From contig NZ_SMFU01000007.1 of NCBI RefSeq assembly GCF_004339595.1, positions 310,001 to 374,000 on the forward strand: a DNA stretch of 64,000 nucleotides, in the 5' to 3' direction. The stretch is from Marinobacterium mangrovicola (lineage in GTDB: Bacteria; Pseudomonadota; Gammaproteobacteria; Pseudomonadales; Balneatricaceae). The notes under the pieces were generated by a model, which was not told the origin of the DNA, did not search any database, and saw only the letters and a program-made list of their open reading frames with translations. The first letter of the stretch is position 1. The number at the start of each line of letters is the position of its first letter. A program made the position numbers and the translations under genes. Of the stretch, positions 1-8,527 are shown piece by piece.

Positions 1-7
1 AAACGTA

Positions 8-205
8 ATGATCCGTCAGAACGAAGGCAAAATGACGTTGTACGTTGCCAAGAAGGACCAGGAAGATGAGATCTCTTCCATCGAATTTACTTCAGATGAC
101 AGCTGGGGTGGCACTATCGAACTGACCGATGGTACCCGCTACTACATCGATCCGCTCGATGCTCCGCCCAAGCTGCCGATCACCCTGCGCGCCAAGCGCG
201 GATAA
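8..205 (+). CDS. nifT: NifT/FixU family protein
   Basis: Small protein of about 65 residues in the NifT/FixU family. Its role in nitrogen fixation is poorly defined, and it normally sits directly after nifHDK. Seen: the family pattern of an N-terminal MIRQN, a central WGG (residues 33-35) and a C-terminal LPIT-x-RAKR. The reading frame is open to the left edge, through codons for N and V before this ATG. Homologues commonly begin M-x-V-M-I-R, so the true start may lie a few codons outside the window. It is followed 13 bp later by nifY, the order found in Azotobacter vinelandii (nifHDKTY). The nifHDK genes are therefore expected immediately to the left (inference). Confidence 0.85.
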   Translation: MIRQNEGKMTLYVAKKDQEDEISSIEFTSDDSWGGTIELTDGTRYYIDPLDAPPKLPITLRAKRG

Positions 206-218
206 AGAGGACAGTGCC

Positions 219-935
219 ATGGCAGATAAACTTTCCCCCGAAGTTGCTCTGCGTATCGGGCTTGCCGCCCGGGCGCTTCCCGACACCGACCCCAAACGCC
301 TTATGACCGTGCTGGTCTCGGCGCTGGGTCTGCCGATCACACCGACCAAGCTGGGCCGGCTTAAGGTAGCCAAGCTGAAAGCGGCGGCCAATGAAGAGCT
401 TGCCGAGATCGATACGGCGCACCTGAAAGCCGCGCTTAATCTGCTCAAAGGCATAGGTGTTAATGTTGAGGCTGGCGAAGAATCGTTGCCCGAGACCCAA
501 TCCTATGCGGAAGGTGATATGCCGGGCTCTATCCGCATTGCCTGTGCATCCAATCATGACACCCGAATAGATGGCCACTTCGGCTCCTGTGCCCGTTTTC
601 TGATCTATCAGGTATCCGACGCTGAAGTTCGGCTGGTGGATATTCGCAGTGCAGGGAAGACGCCAGATGAAGAGGACAAAAACATCTATCGGGCCGGCCT
701 GATCGAAGATTGTCAGCTGCTCTACACCGTCTCCATCGGTGGTCCCGCTGCCGCCAAAGTGGTGCGTGCCGGTCTGCATCCGGTGAAGCTGCCCGATGGC
801 GGTGAGGCCTCCGAGCTGATGGTTGAGCTTATGGGTGTCATCGGAAACAACCCGCCGCCCTGGCTCGCCAAGGTGATGGGGGTTGATGCCGAAGAACGTA
901 TCCGTTTCCGCCAGGACGAGGAGGAGTTCGCATGA
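219..935 (+). CDS. nifY: NifY/NafY-type dinitrogenase cofactor-binding protein
   Basis: Protein of 238 residues. An N-terminal helical domain (about 1-95) precedes a NifX/NifB-type iron-molybdenum cofactor binding domain (about 105-215). The C-terminal domain carries the family motif DGHFGSC, in which the His and Cys are candidate cofactor contacts. NifY/NafY proteins bind apo-dinitrogenase or FeMo-co and help cofactor insertion. The ATG at 219 is preferred over the longer open frame (upstream ATG at 129): GAGG precedes it, and the longer version would overlap most of nifT. The stop overlaps the next gene by 4 nt, indicating translational coupling. I cannot separate NifY from NafY by eye. Confidence 0.88.
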   Translation: MADKLSPEVALRIGLAARALPDTDPKRLMTVLVSALGLPITPTKLGRLKVAKLKAAANEELAEIDTAHLKAALNLLKGIGVNVEAGEESLPETQSYAEGDMPGSIRIACASNHDTRIDGHFGSCARFLIYQVSDAEVRLVDIRSAGKTPDEEDKNIYRAGLIEDCQLLYTVSIGGPAAAKVVRAGLHPVKLPDGGEASELMVELMGVIGNNPPPWLAKVMGVDAEERIRFRQDEEEFA

Positions 936-1207
936 TCACTGAAACGACTCTTAATGAAATTGCCGAGTTCGCTGCGTCCCAGGTGATGGGTGAGCCGCTG
1001 ATCGCCGATCTGCGCGTTAAATATCCGGACTACCACTTCACCTGGTGCTTTGATGACGATATCGGTGCAACGGCCAAGCCCTGGAAAGAGTACGACACCT
1101 TCAACCTTTACCTGGTGAACTCCAGCGAGCATTGCTCCAAACTCTCCAACGATGCCGAAAACGCATCCGGCGTGGTACTGGCCGAGGTGATTGCGGATGA
1201 CGACTGA
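932..1207 (+). CDS. nifY-associated small protein (DUF6129-like)
   Basis: Protein of 91 residues, acidic, without signal peptide or membrane segment. I recognise it by sequence flavour and position as the small conserved ORF between nifY and the LRV FeS protein in Azotobacter-type clusters (DUF6129). Seen: a central FTWCFDDD motif, FNLYLVN, and single cysteines at about 39 and 68. It overlaps nifY by 4 nt (ATGA) and the following gene by 11 nt, so the three genes are tightly coupled. No function is established; the invariant position suggests a helper for apo-nitrogenase or cofactor handling (inference). Confidence 0.7.
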   Translation: MITETTLNEIAEFAASQVMGEPLIADLRVKYPDYHFTWCFDDDIGATAKPWKEYDTFNLYLVNSSEHCSKLSNDAENASGVVLAEVIADDD

Positions 1208-1940
1208 GCAAGGCGGCGATCTGACTCCGGTCGCTGATTGCCGTTTTTGTCGCTTCAAGGCCGAGCTGCTGCTGTCAGGACGCTGCGTGCCCGGTGATGT
1301 CTGTATCGCTGCGCACAGTGGGCGGCAGATCGACCGTTTTTTGAGGGTTAATCCGCACCTGGCGATCTACTACCTGCAGGACTCCTTCTGGGAGCGTCGT
1401 GCCATCGCCGTCCGTTACGCACCGCTGGATGCTCTCGACAAGCTGATCCGTGATCCTGATGAGGCAGTGCGGCGCGCCGTGGCTTATCGCCTGCCGCGTG
1501 AAAAACTGCTGGCGTTGATCGACGATGATGACCGCGAGGTACGCATCACCGTTGCCGACCGTATTCCGGTGGAGCAGCTCGAGAAACTGGCCGATGATCC
1601 AGACTACCTGGTACGAGCCTATGTCACCCAGCGCCTGCCCCAGGGACGTTTGTTCCGCATGATCCGTGACCCCGACCGGCAGGTACGCAAGCTGGTGGCG
1701 CGGCGCCTGCCCGAAGTCAGTCTGGGGTTGATGATGAATGACCCGGAAGCGGAGATCCGCAGGATAGTCGCCGATCGCCTGGAAGGTGATGCCGTTGTTC
1801 CTATGCTGAAGGACGATGACTGGACCGTTCGCCTGGCGGCAGCGCTGGATGCGCCGCTGGAAGCGTTGGAGAGCCTCAGAAACGACCCGGACCCGGAGGT
1901 TCGGGATCTGGTCAATTCTCGCCTCGGGCCGCAAAATTGA
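1197..1940 (+). CDS. Leucine-rich-repeat-variant [4Fe-4S] protein (LRV)
   Basis: Protein of 247 residues. A small N-terminal cysteine cluster (Cys15, Cys18, Cys30, Cys36) fits one [4Fe-4S] centre. After it come about seven helical repeats of roughly 24 residues with the pattern L-x-x-L-x-x-D-x-D-x-x-V-R-x-x-V-A-x-R-L. This matches the LRV protein of the A. vinelandii nif region, whose structure is a right-handed superhelix of short helices with an N-terminal FeS cluster. The ATG at 1197 is used rather than the TTG at 1191; it overlaps the stop of the preceding gene. Its role in fixation is unknown. A terminator hairpin follows directly, so this is the last gene of the nifT-nifY unit. Confidence 0.85.
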   Translation: MTTEQGGDLTPVADCRFCRFKAELLLSGRCVPGDVCIAAHSGRQIDRFLRVNPHLAIYYLQDSFWERRAIAVRYAPLDALDKLIRDPDEAVRRAVAYRLPREKLLALIDDDDREVRITVADRIPVEQLEKLADDPDYLVRAYVTQRLPQGRLFRMIRDPDRQVRKLVARRLPEVSLGLMMNDPEAEIRRIVADRLEGDAVVPMLKDDDWTVRLAAALDAPLEALESLRNDPDPEVRDLVNSRLGPQN

Positions 1941-1968
1941 AAGAACCCGCGCTCAGGCGGGTTCTTTA
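1940..1968 (+). terminator. Rho-independent terminator after the LRV gene
   Basis: Perfect inverted repeat AAAGAACCCGC / GCGGGTTCTTT with a short loop, starting on the last base of the stop codon. The T-rich arm and following TTTATT resemble an intrinsic terminator. Confidence 0.8.
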
Positions 1969-2056
1969 CGTTTATTCCAGCTCAAGGGCTTCAAGCGACT
2001 GAGGGCGTACAGGGCAGGGGAATCAGATCTCCACTTCAGCCTGATACCATTCCGGA

Positions 2057-2524
2057 TCAGTCGGACTCTTTAGCTCTTATAAACAGTTGGCCTACCTGCA
2101 GGTCCACCACCTCAACCAGCGTTCCCTTGGACAGATCATCCTGGCTGATAAGCTTCCAATCCACACCAGAGAAACGGTAGTTTGCCGGCTGCTGCACAGA
2201 GGTGTCCTCGGGCAGATAAAAGCTGTGTCCGATCAGATCGCTCTTTACCGCTTTGTAATCTGAGGCCGATGTGCGCTGGATTCGCTTGAAAATCGGCCAG
2301 AGAATCAGCCCCGTGAGAACCGTATAGCCCGTTGTCGCAATCAGTGCCCATTTCCAGGTATCCGGTATCCAGCCGAAATACATCGACACTGAAGTCAGGA
2401 GCAGCGCTATGCCGGCAAACAGTAGCACCAGGGTGCTGACTCCCAGAACGCCGACCTCGATTGCGAGCAGAACGATCCCCAGCACAGCCAGGGCTTCGGT
2501 CAGGTAAGTGGCTAAGAACTCCAT
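2057..2524 (-). CDS. NfeD-like membrane protein
   Basis: Protein of 155 residues. Three hydrophobic helices in the first about 85 residues are followed by a soluble beta domain of OB-fold type (about 95-150). This is the short NfeD arrangement (YbbK/YuaF type) that partners SPFH/stomatin proteins in membrane microdomains. Its start overlaps the stop of the upstream SPFH gene by one base, so the two form an operon. They are transcribed opposite to the flanking nif genes. A nitrogen-fixation role is not established; the pair may simply sit between two nif transcription units. Confidence 0.85.
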   Translation of the reverse strand: MEFLATYLTEALAVLGIVLLAIEVGVLGVSTLVLLFAGIALLLTSVSMYFGWIPDTWKWALIATTGYTVLTGLILWPIFKRIQRTSASDYKAVKSDLIGHSFYLPEDTSVQQPANYRFSGVDWKLISQDDLSKGTLVEVVDLQVGQLFIRAKESD

Positions 2525-3471
2525 CAGGCACTCTTGTTGATCTGATTGATGATGGATGTGGCCTGGGCCACCAGCGAGCTGGCGTCGGTGGCATTGTCCG
2601 GCAGGATAACCACGGAGGATTCCTTGGCGATCGCCTGTTTGGCCTCGATCGCCTTGGTGGCCAGGTCCAGCTGTATCGCTTTCTGACCCTCTTCGGTGTT
2701 GGCCTGCTCACCGACTGTTTTCAGCGCCTGGGCCTGGGCATCGGCCACGGCGATGATCGCTTTAGCCTCACCTTCTGCGTTGAGTATTTTCTCGGACTTG
2801 TCCGCTTCCGCCGCGAGCACGATCGCCTGTTTTTCACCCTCGGCGCGGTTGATCGCGGCCTGACGGTCACCTTCGGATTCCAGAATCTGGGCGCGTTTAA
2901 CACGCTCCGCTTTCATCTGTGCTTCCATCGCTTCCATCACCGACTGGGGCGGAATGATGTCCTTGATCTCGTAACGCAGTACCTGGATGCCCCAGGGGCC
3001 GGCGGCTTCATTGATCGAGGTGACGATATTGGTATTCAGCGCATCGCGCTCTTCGAAGGTTTTATCCAGCTCCATCTTCCCCAGTTCGGAACGCATGGTG
3101 GTCTGTGATAGCTGGGTAACTGCAAAGACATAGTCGTCCACGCCGTAGGTGGCTTTGTAGGGGTCGAGCACACGGAAATAGAGCACGCCATCCACATGGA
3201 GTGAGATGTTGTCTTTGGTGATCGCACCCTGCTGTGGAACGTCGACGGCCTGTTCCTTCAGGGAGCGGTCAGCGGCCACCCGATCGATAAAAGGTACCAG
3301 GAAGTTAAGACCCGCTTCTTTAGTGGCCCGGTACTTGCCGAAGCGCTCGATCATGAAGGCCCGGTTCTGGGGCACAAAAATCACCGAAGATTTAAGCAGA
3401 ATCAGGGCAAAGACCAGCAGTGCAACAGGCACAGAGATCAGGTTGTTGAGCAGAAACTCGACGATTTCCAT
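2524..3471 (-). CDS. SPFH/stomatin-like membrane protease-associated protein (QmcA-like)
   Basis: Protein of 315 residues. One N-terminal membrane segment (about 10-30) carries the QNRAFMIERFGKY start of an SPFH/band-7 domain (about 33-200). An Ala/Glu-rich coiled-coil region (about 190-280) follows, with repeated EGEKQA- and EGEAKA-type stretches typical of flotillin/QmcA proteins. These form large oligomers in the inner membrane and modulate proteases or membrane order. It is coupled to the nfeD gene (1-nt overlap). The gene reads away from nifE, with the shared 347-bp region holding the nifE promoter. Length and domain order are normal for the family. Confidence 0.87.
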   Translation of the reverse strand: MEIVEFLLNNLISVPVALLVFALILLKSSVIFVPQNRAFMIERFGKYRATKEAGLNFLVPFIDRVAADRSLKEQAVDVPQQGAITKDNISLHVDGVLYFRVLDPYKATYGVDDYVFAVTQLSQTTMRSELGKMELDKTFEERDALNTNIVTSINEAAGPWGIQVLRYEIKDIIPPQSVMEAMEAQMKAERVKRAQILESEGDRQAAINRAEGEKQAIVLAAEADKSEKILNAEGEAKAIIAVADAQAQALKTVGEQANTEEGQKAIQLDLATKAIEAKQAIAKESSVVILPDNATDASSLVAQATSIINQINKSA

Positions 3472-3668
3472 CGGTAAATCCTTTTATGGGGGTAGTGGAT
3501 ACAACGGAGTGTACGGCGCACTCCTGACCAATAAAAGAAATTCAGCACCTGGGCTGACGGGTGTCAGCTGTGGTTGCGGATATTGAAGCTGAAGTTAGTG
3601 CCAACTTCCTTAGCCGAGCGCTCAGGATGACAGCGGGATGTCAGTAAGCGGAGATTGTCCCGCCGCAT

Positions 3669-3684
3669 TGTCGGCTTTGTAACA
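3669..3684 (+). promoter_or_regulatory. NifA upstream activator sequence for nifE
   Basis: Exact TGT-N10-ACA (TGT CGGCTTTGTA ACA). It lies about 42 bp upstream of the -24 element at 3726, closer than the usual 80-150 bp. In the 347-bp gap between qmcA and nifE it is the one exact match I found. Confidence 0.65.
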
Positions 3685-3708
3685 TCTACTTCCTACAACA
3701 AGCATACA

Positions 3709-3721
3709 AATCAAAGGCTTA
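3709..3721 (+). promoter_or_regulatory. IHF-type site between UAS and nifE promoter
   Basis: AATCAAAGGCTTA matches the IHF consensus WATCAANNNNTTR at every fixed position. It sits between the NifA site and the sigma54 promoter, where IHF bends DNA at nif promoters. Confidence 0.55.
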
Positions 3722-3725
3722 TCCG

Positions 3726-3741
3726 TGGCACATCGGTTGCA
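3726..3741 (+). promoter_or_regulatory. Sigma54 (RpoN) promoter of the nifENX operon
   Basis: TGGCACATCGGTTGCA has GG and GC separated by exactly 10 bp and matches the -24 (TGGCAC) and -12 (TTGCA) elements fully. It lies 78 bp upstream of the nifE ATG. Confidence 0.85.
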
Positions 3742-3818
3742 ACAGGGTTGATGACCATGACTGACAGATGCTTTTGCTTTGTCTGAAAGCCATCAACACC
3801 GTGTAACCGGAGGGTGCC

Positions 3819-5243
3819 ATGAAAGCGAAGGATATTGCTGAGCTGCTGGACGAACCAGCCTGCGAGCATAACAAGAAAGAGAAGTCCGGTTGCGCCAAAC
3901 CCAAGCCTGGTGCGTCTGCCGGTGGTTGTGCTTTTGACGGTGCCCAGATAGCGCTGCTGCCGATCGCCGATGTGGCACATATCGTTCACGGCCCCATCGC
4001 CTGTGCCGGTAGCTCCTGGGATAACCGCGGTACCCGCTCCAGCGGTCCGACACTCTACCGCATCGGTATGACAACGGATCTGACCGAGCAGGATGTGATC
4101 ATGGGACGGGGCGAAAAGCGTCTGTTTCATTCAATCAAGCAGGCGATAGACGGTTATAACCCTTCCGCAATTTTCGTTTACAACACCTGTGTTCCCGCGC
4201 TGATCGGTGACGATGTGGATGCGGTCTGCAAGGCTGCCACCGAGCGCTGGGGTACGCCTGTGGTACCGGTGGATGGTGCCGGTTTCTACGGCACCAAGAA
4301 CCTGGGCAACCGCATTGCCGGGGAGGCGATGTTCAAGCATGTGATCGGCACCCGTGAGCCGGATCCGATTCCCGAGGCTGGGCGCCGTGAAGGTATCAAG
4401 GTGCATGACGTCAATCTGGTGGGCGAGTACAACATCGCCGGTGAGTTCTGGCATGTGCTGCCGCTGCTTGATGAGCTGGGTATCCGCGTGCTCTGTACCC
4501 TGTCTGGCGATGCCCGTTTCCGTGAAGTGCAGACCATGCACCGGGCGGAAGTGACTATGATGGTTTGCTCCAAGGCGATGCTGAATGTGGCACGCAAGAT
4601 GGAAGACAAGTATGGCGTGCCCTGGTTCGAGGGCAGCTTCTACGGCATCACCGACACTTCTCAGGCGCTGCGCGACTTTGCCAAAGCGATCGATGATCCG
4701 GATCTGACCGCACGTACCGAAGCGCTGATCGAAAGGGAAGAGAAGCGCATCCGCGCCGCGCTGGAGCCTTGGCGCGCGCGTCTCGAGGGTAAGCGTGTAC
4801 TGCTTTATACCGGCGGTGTGAAGTCCTGGTCGGTGATCTCGGCGCTACAGGATCTGGGCATGAAGGTGGTCGCTACGGGCACTAAGAAGTCCACCGAAGA
4901 AGACAAGGCACGTATCCGCGAACTCATGGGTGAAGACACCAAGATGATCGAGGAGGGCGGTGCCAAGGAGCTGATTCAGATCGTCCATGACTATAAGGCC
5001 GACATCCTGATTGCCGGTGGTCGTAACCTCTACACCGCATTGAAAGCGCGTATTCCTTTCCTCGATATCAACCAGGAGCGTGAGTTCGGCTACGCCGGCT
5101 ACGAAGGGATGCTGGAGCTGGTGCGTCAGCTGGCGCTGACCATGGAAAGTCCGATCTGGGAAGCGGTGCGCGAGCCTGCACCTTGGGGCGAGCGCTCCGA
5201 CAGCATCGAGCCCCTGCAGCTGGCGGAGGTGAAGCATGGCTAA
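3819..5243 (+). CDS. nifE: Nitrogenase FeMo-cofactor scaffold subunit NifE
   Basis: NifE, 474 residues, normal length. With NifN it forms the NifEN scaffold on which the NifB cofactor is matured to FeMo-co. Seen: cysteines 37, 62 and 124 in the positions that hold the bridging [4Fe-4S] cluster, and Cys250 (TMMVC), which corresponds to the precursor-ligating cysteine of the Azotobacter protein. The [17 protein letters not shown] region is typical of NifE. The ATG follows GGAGG at about 7 nt. The stop overlaps nifN by 8 nt. Expression is expected from the sigma54/NifA promoter at 3726. Confidence 0.96.
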   Translation: MKAKDIAELLDEPACEHNKKEKSGCAKPKPGASAGGCAFDGAQIALLPIADVAHIVHGPIACAGSSWDNRGTRSSGPTLYRIGMTTDLTEQDVIMGRGEKRLFHSIKQAIDGYNPSAIFVYNTCVPALIGDDVDAVCKAATERWGTPVVPVDGAGFYGTKNLGNRIAGEAMFKHVIGTREPDPIPEAGRREGIKVHDVNLVGEYNIAGEFWHVLPLLDELGIRVLCTLSGDARFREVQTMHRAEVTMMVCSKAMLNVARKMEDKYGVPWFEGSFYGITDTSQALRDFAKAIDDPDLTARTEALIEREEKRIRAALEPWRARLEGKRVLLYTGGVKSWSVISALQDLGMKVVATGTKKSTEEDKARIRELMGEDTKMIEEGGAKELIQIVHDYKADILIAGGRNLYTALKARIPFLDINQEREFGYAGYEGMLELVRQLALTMESPIWEAVREPAPWGERSDSIEPLQLAEVKHG

Positions 5244-6618
5244 GATTCATAAGCGCAAAAAGCCACTGGCGGTCGCGCCGCTCAAGGCCAGCCAGACCAT
5301 GGGTGCCGCTCTGGCATATCTTGGTTTTAACCGCAGTATGCCGCTGATGCATGGCAGTCAGGGCTGTACCGCCTTCGCCAAGGTGTTCTTTGTGCGCCAC
5401 TTCCGTGAGCCGATCCCGCTTCAGACTACAGCTATGGATCAGGTCAGCTCGATCATGGGCGCCGACGACAACATCGTTGAAGCGCTGCGTGCCATTAGCG
5501 ACAAACAGAAACCTGCTTTGATCGGCCTTTGCAGCACAGGTCTTGCTGAAACCCAGGGTTGTGACATGAGCGGTGCTATCGGTCAGTTCCGGCGTAAGCA
5601 CCCGGAGTTCGACAAGGTTGCTGTGGTGGCGGCCAATACGCCGGATTTCAGCGGCTGTTTTGAGACCGGCTATGCCCTGGCGATGAAAGCGATTTTCGAG
5701 GCGCTGGTTCCCGAGTCTTCCCGTGCCGGCCTGCGTCACAAGCAGGTGAACGTGATCTGCGGTACTCATCTGACCCCGGGCGACCTGGAGTTTATCTGCG
5801 ACAGCATAGAAAGCTTTGGCCTGCGTCCGCTGCTGCTCCCAGATCTGTCCACTTCGCTGGATGGCCATCTGCCCACCGAAGAGTTCAACCCGCTTACTAC
5901 TGGCGGTCTCACCCTGGATGAGCTGGCCACCGCCTGCGAAAGCCGCGCGACCCTGGTAGTCGGTACATCGATGCAGGCCGCTGCAGAACTGCTGCAGCAG
6001 CGTACCGGAGTGGAAAATCACGAGTTCCCCCATCTGCACAGCCTGAAACAGGTTGATCGCTGGATGATGACCCTTGCGCAGCTGTCCGGCAACGAGGTGC
6101 CCACGCGTTGGCGCCGCCACCGCAGTCAGCTTCAGGACGCGATGCTCGATACCCACTTTATGCTTGGCCAGCTGCGCGTAGCGATCGCTGCCGACCCGGA
6201 TCTGCTGCTGGCGCTGCATGATCTGGTGGTCAGCATGGGCGGCGAAGTGGTTACGGCGGTGGCACCCGCGAAGGGACCTGCGCTGAAGGAGCTGGCCATG
6301 GAAGAGGTGCAGATCGGTGATCTTGAGGACCTGGAAAATGATGCCAAAGCGGCTCGTGCAGAGCTGCTGATCGGCAACAGCCATCTGGCGGAAACCTCTG
6401 CACGTCTTCACAGGCCGCTGCTGCGCGCAGGCTTCCCTCAGTACGACTATGTGGGTGGATTTCAGCGTGTCTGGTGCGGCTATCGCGGTATCCAGCAGAC
6501 CCTGTTCGATATCTCGAATCTGAAGCTGTCGCAGCATGAAGAGATCGAGCCCTATCACTCGATTTATGCCCAGAAGCGGGATGAAGAACCTGCCCTGAAA
6601 GTGGCTTCGGGAGGCTGA
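5236..6618 (+). CDS. nifN: Nitrogenase FeMo-cofactor scaffold subunit NifN
   Basis: NifN, 460 residues, partner of NifE in the alpha2-beta2 scaffold. Cys44 in GSQGC corresponds to the fourth ligand of the NifEN [4Fe-4S] cluster. The early [16 protein letters not shown] block and the later [12 protein letters not shown] motif are typical of NifN/NifK relatives. It overlaps nifE by 8 nt and is followed one base later by nifX, so stoichiometric translation of the assembly proteins is likely. Length is normal and nothing is missing. Confidence 0.95.
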   Translation: MAKIHKRKKPLAVAPLKASQTMGAALAYLGFNRSMPLMHGSQGCTAFAKVFFVRHFREPIPLQTTAMDQVSSIMGADDNIVEALRAISDKQKPALIGLCSTGLAETQGCDMSGAIGQFRRKHPEFDKVAVVAANTPDFSGCFETGYALAMKAIFEALVPESSRAGLRHKQVNVICGTHLTPGDLEFICDSIESFGLRPLLLPDLSTSLDGHLPTEEFNPLTTGGLTLDELATACESRATLVVGTSMQAAAELLQQRTGVENHEFPHLHSLKQVDRWMMTLAQLSGNEVPTRWRRHRSQLQDAMLDTHFMLGQLRVAIAADPDLLLALHDLVVSMGGEVVTAVAPAKGPALKELAMEEVQIGDLEDLENDAKAARAELLIGNSHLAETSARLHRPLLRAGFPQYDYVGGFQRVWCGYRGIQQTLFDISNLKLSQHEEIEPYHSIYAQKRDEEPALKVASGG

Positions 6619-6619
6619 T

Positions 6620-7093
6620 ATGACACCGCTGACGCGACGGCTAGAGGTCGTCGGCAGTGCGGAGGATATAGAAATACTGCGCGTCGCCTTCGCCACCACG
6701 GACCGGGACTACGTCAACCAGCATTTTGGCTCGGCTCGGGCATTCGCGATCTTTTCGGTAGGTGTGGAGAAGAGCCGGCTTTTGTCCGTGTGTGAGTTTT
6801 CCGACCAGACCGAAGAGGACAACGAAGACCGGCTGCCGGCCAAGATCGAGCAGCTCTCGGGCTGTGCAGCGATCTACTGCCGTGCCTGTGGCGCCTCGGC
6901 GGTCAGGCAACTGCTGGCACAGGGCATTCAACCGGTCAGGGTCACCGACGAAACCTCCATCGACGAGCTGTTGGCGGCGTTGCAGGAGGAGTTAAGGGCG
7001 GGGCCCTCGAGCTGGCTGGCCAAGGCGATCCAACGCCAGAGGCTGGGTCCTGAAGCATTCGATTCGATGGAGGCGGAAGGCTGGGACGAGTAG
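6620..7093 (+). CDS. nifX: FeMo-cofactor carrier protein NifX
   Basis: NifX, 157 residues, a single NifX/NafY-type cofactor-binding domain. It binds NifB-co and the VK-cluster and shuttles them to and from NifEN. The QHFGSARAF motif near residue 34 is the family signature. The C-terminal SSWLAKAIQR and AEGWDE are shared with the orphan paralogue at 36448. An RBS (GGGAGG) overlaps the end of nifN. The gene stands in canonical position between nifN and the DUF269 gene. Confidence 0.93.
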   Translation: MTPLTRRLEVVGSAEDIEILRVAFATTDRDYVNQHFGSARAFAIFSVGVEKSRLLSVCEFSDQTEEDNEDRLPAKIEQLSGCAAIYCRACGASAVRQLLAQGIQPVRVTDETSIDELLAALQEELRAGPSSWLAKAIQRQRLGPEAFDSMEAEGWDE

Positions 7094-7127
7094 TTCCGGT
7101 CACGCACCAAAAAACTGGAGAGCAACT

Positions 7128-7595
7128 ATGAGCGAGATGTGTGTAGAAGCCGGCGCTCCGGCGCTGCAAAACCCGTTCGTCAAACAGATGGTGGTTCAAC
7201 TGCGTGCCATGGACAGCTACGGCACCTACGACAACTGGAGCGACGAAAAAGTACTGGATCCTATGATCCTGACCAAAGAGCGCCGTCGCGAGATTCCGGT
7301 GGTGGGTGATCCCGATGAAGTGGTGATGTCTCGCGTAAAGGCATACTACAACGCCATCGCGGTCCGTGTGGAGCAGGAGTGCGGCCTGATGGCAGTGCCG
7401 ATGATCAACCTGACCCATGAAGGCTTTGGTCGCGCACTGATCATGGTCGGCAAGCTGGTGGTGGTCGATAAGGCGTTGCGCGATGTGCATCGCTTTGGCT
7501 TTGACTCCGTCGATAAGCTGGATGCCGAGGGTGAAAAGCTGGTGGTACGCGCCCTGGGCACCATCGAAAAGTTCCGAGCCGCCGCGGAAGATTAA
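7128..7595 (+). CDS. NifX-associated nitrogen fixation protein (DUF269)
   Basis: Protein of 155 residues of the NifX-associated DUF269 family, found almost only in nif clusters directly after nifX. Seen: the family starts NPFVKQMVVQLRAMD and has a central HEGFGRALIMVGKLVVVDKALRD block and a C-terminal LGTIEKFR. No metal-binding cluster is evident. The function is unknown, but constant co-occurrence with NifX suggests a role in cofactor synthesis. GGAG lies 7 nt before the ATG. Confidence 0.92.
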   Translation: MSEMCVEAGAPALQNPFVKQMVVQLRAMDSYGTYDNWSDEKVLDPMILTKERRREIPVVGDPDEVVMSRVKAYYNAIAVRVEQECGLMAVPMINLTHEGFGRALIMVGKLVVVDKALRDVHRFGFDSVDKLDAEGEKLVVRALGTIEKFRAAAED

Positions 7596-7619
7596 TCCAG
7601 TTATACAGGAGGGGGAGAG

Positions 7620-7826
7620 ATGACCGACGAAGAGCTGAAAAAACTGCAGAAGGAAGCGCGTAAAGCCAAGCGTATCGCCACCGAATGTGCTTCTGCCGTC
7701 CATGATGTGGTCGAGGACAGCCTCTGGACCGACTACGAAATACTGCCCGATCTGGCGCAGAAAACTGTCGATGCCTGTCTGGCCTGGAAATCCGCTCAGG
7801 AGAAGCTGGATTCCGTTCAGAGCTGA
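7620..7826 (+). CDS. Nif-cluster helical protein (DUF683/CCE_0567 family)
   Basis: Protein of 68 residues, highly charged and predicted to be all helical. The first half (EELKKLQKEARKAKRIA) looks like a coiled coil. It has the usual family position between the DUF269 gene and fdxB. Cyanobacterial homologues form small helical oligomers; the function is unknown. Single cysteines lie at about residues 23 and 56. A strong GGAGGGGG ribosome site precedes the ATG. Confidence 0.87.
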   Translation: MTDEELKKLQKEARKAKRIATECASAVHDVVEDSLWTDYEILPDLAQKTVDACLAWKSAQEKLDSVQS

Positions 7827-7844
7827 CTCTAGGAGAACCGTGAA

Positions 7845-8156
7845 ATGTCTGCAGAGCTTATTAAAGGGCGCACCCGCGGCGGTGCCGAATGGGTGCCCAG
7901 TTTTATTACCGACCTGAACCAGCAGACCTGCATCGGGTGTGGCCGATGCTACAAGGTCTGCCCGCGTGATGTCTTCGAACTGGTGGATCGCGGCGAGGCC
8001 CTGGCCGACGCCGATGATGACGACTACGACGATTACGATGATGACGATGAAATGAAGGTGATGGCGATCGCCAATGTGGAGGACTGCATCGGTTGCGAAT
8101 CCTGCTTCCGTGTATGTCCGAAACAGTGTCATAGCCACGAACCGGCTGCGGCCTAA
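7845..8156 (+). CDS. fdxB: Nif-specific ferredoxin III, 2[4Fe-4S]
   Basis: Ferredoxin of 103 residues with two CxxCxxCxxxC motifs (Cys29/32/35/39 and Cys81/84/87/91). This fits two [4Fe-4S] clusters of the FdxB/ferredoxin III type in nif operons, where it may donate electrons during cofactor assembly or to nitrogenase. A run of almost only Asp/Tyr/Glu (residues 56-69) separates the two cluster motifs, making the loop strongly acidic. Such an insert is common in FdxB but is long here. GGAG precedes the ATG. It is flanked by the DUF683 and [2Fe-2S] ferredoxin genes. Confidence 0.92.
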   Translation: MSAELIKGRTRGGAEWVPSFITDLNQQTCIGCGRCYKVCPRDVFELVDRGEALADADDDDYDDYDDDDEMKVMAIANVEDCIGCESCFRVCPKQCHSHEPAAA

Positions 8157-8179
8157 CTTACCGAACGAGGAGCAGGATC

Positions 8180-8503
8180 ATGCCAAGACCTCAGGCTCAT
8201 GTATTCGTATGCGGTCAGCAGCGCCCGGAAGGACATCCACGCGGCAGCTGCGGGGCTGTCGGGGCGTCCGTCGTCGCTCAGACCTTTTCCGAGGAGATCG
8301 CCAAGCGCGGCTTGTTCCAGCAGTTTGCGGTTACGCCGACCGGTTGCCTGGGGCCCTGTCACCTGGGCGCCAATGTGCTGGTTTACCCCGGTGGTCATCT
8401 CTATAAAACGGTGAAAGCGGAGGACGTCAACCGGATTATCGATGAGCACTTGCTTGGCGGTAACCCGGTCAGCGAACTGCTTGCCCCGGAAGCTGAGTGG
8501 TAA
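8180..8503 (+). CDS. Thioredoxin-like [2Fe-2S] ferredoxin (Shethna protein I type)
   Basis: Protein of 107 residues, close in pattern to the A. vinelandii [2Fe-2S] protein I and the Clostridium pasteurianum 2Fe ferredoxin. Ligand cysteines are at positions 11, 24, 56 and 60 (VFVC, RGSC, TGCLGPC). The fold is thioredoxin-like. A nitrogenase-related role is supported by conservation in nif clusters and reported interaction of the clostridial protein with nitrogenase. GAGGAG lies 7 nt before the ATG. It is the sixth gene of the nifE operon. Confidence 0.9.
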   Translation: MPRPQAHVFVCGQQRPEGHPRGSCGAVGASVVAQTFSEEIAKRGLFQQFAVTPTGCLGPCHLGANVLVYPGGHLYKTVKAEDVNRIIDEHLLGGNPVSELLAPEAEW

Positions 8504-8527
8504 TCCCAGGCGGTGAGGATCTGAAAG

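Noticed and set aside
5068-6699. Long antisense frame (543 codons) opposite nifN
   Set aside because: It lies entirely opposite nifE/nifN, which have clear conserved motifs; high-GC third positions keep antisense frames open.
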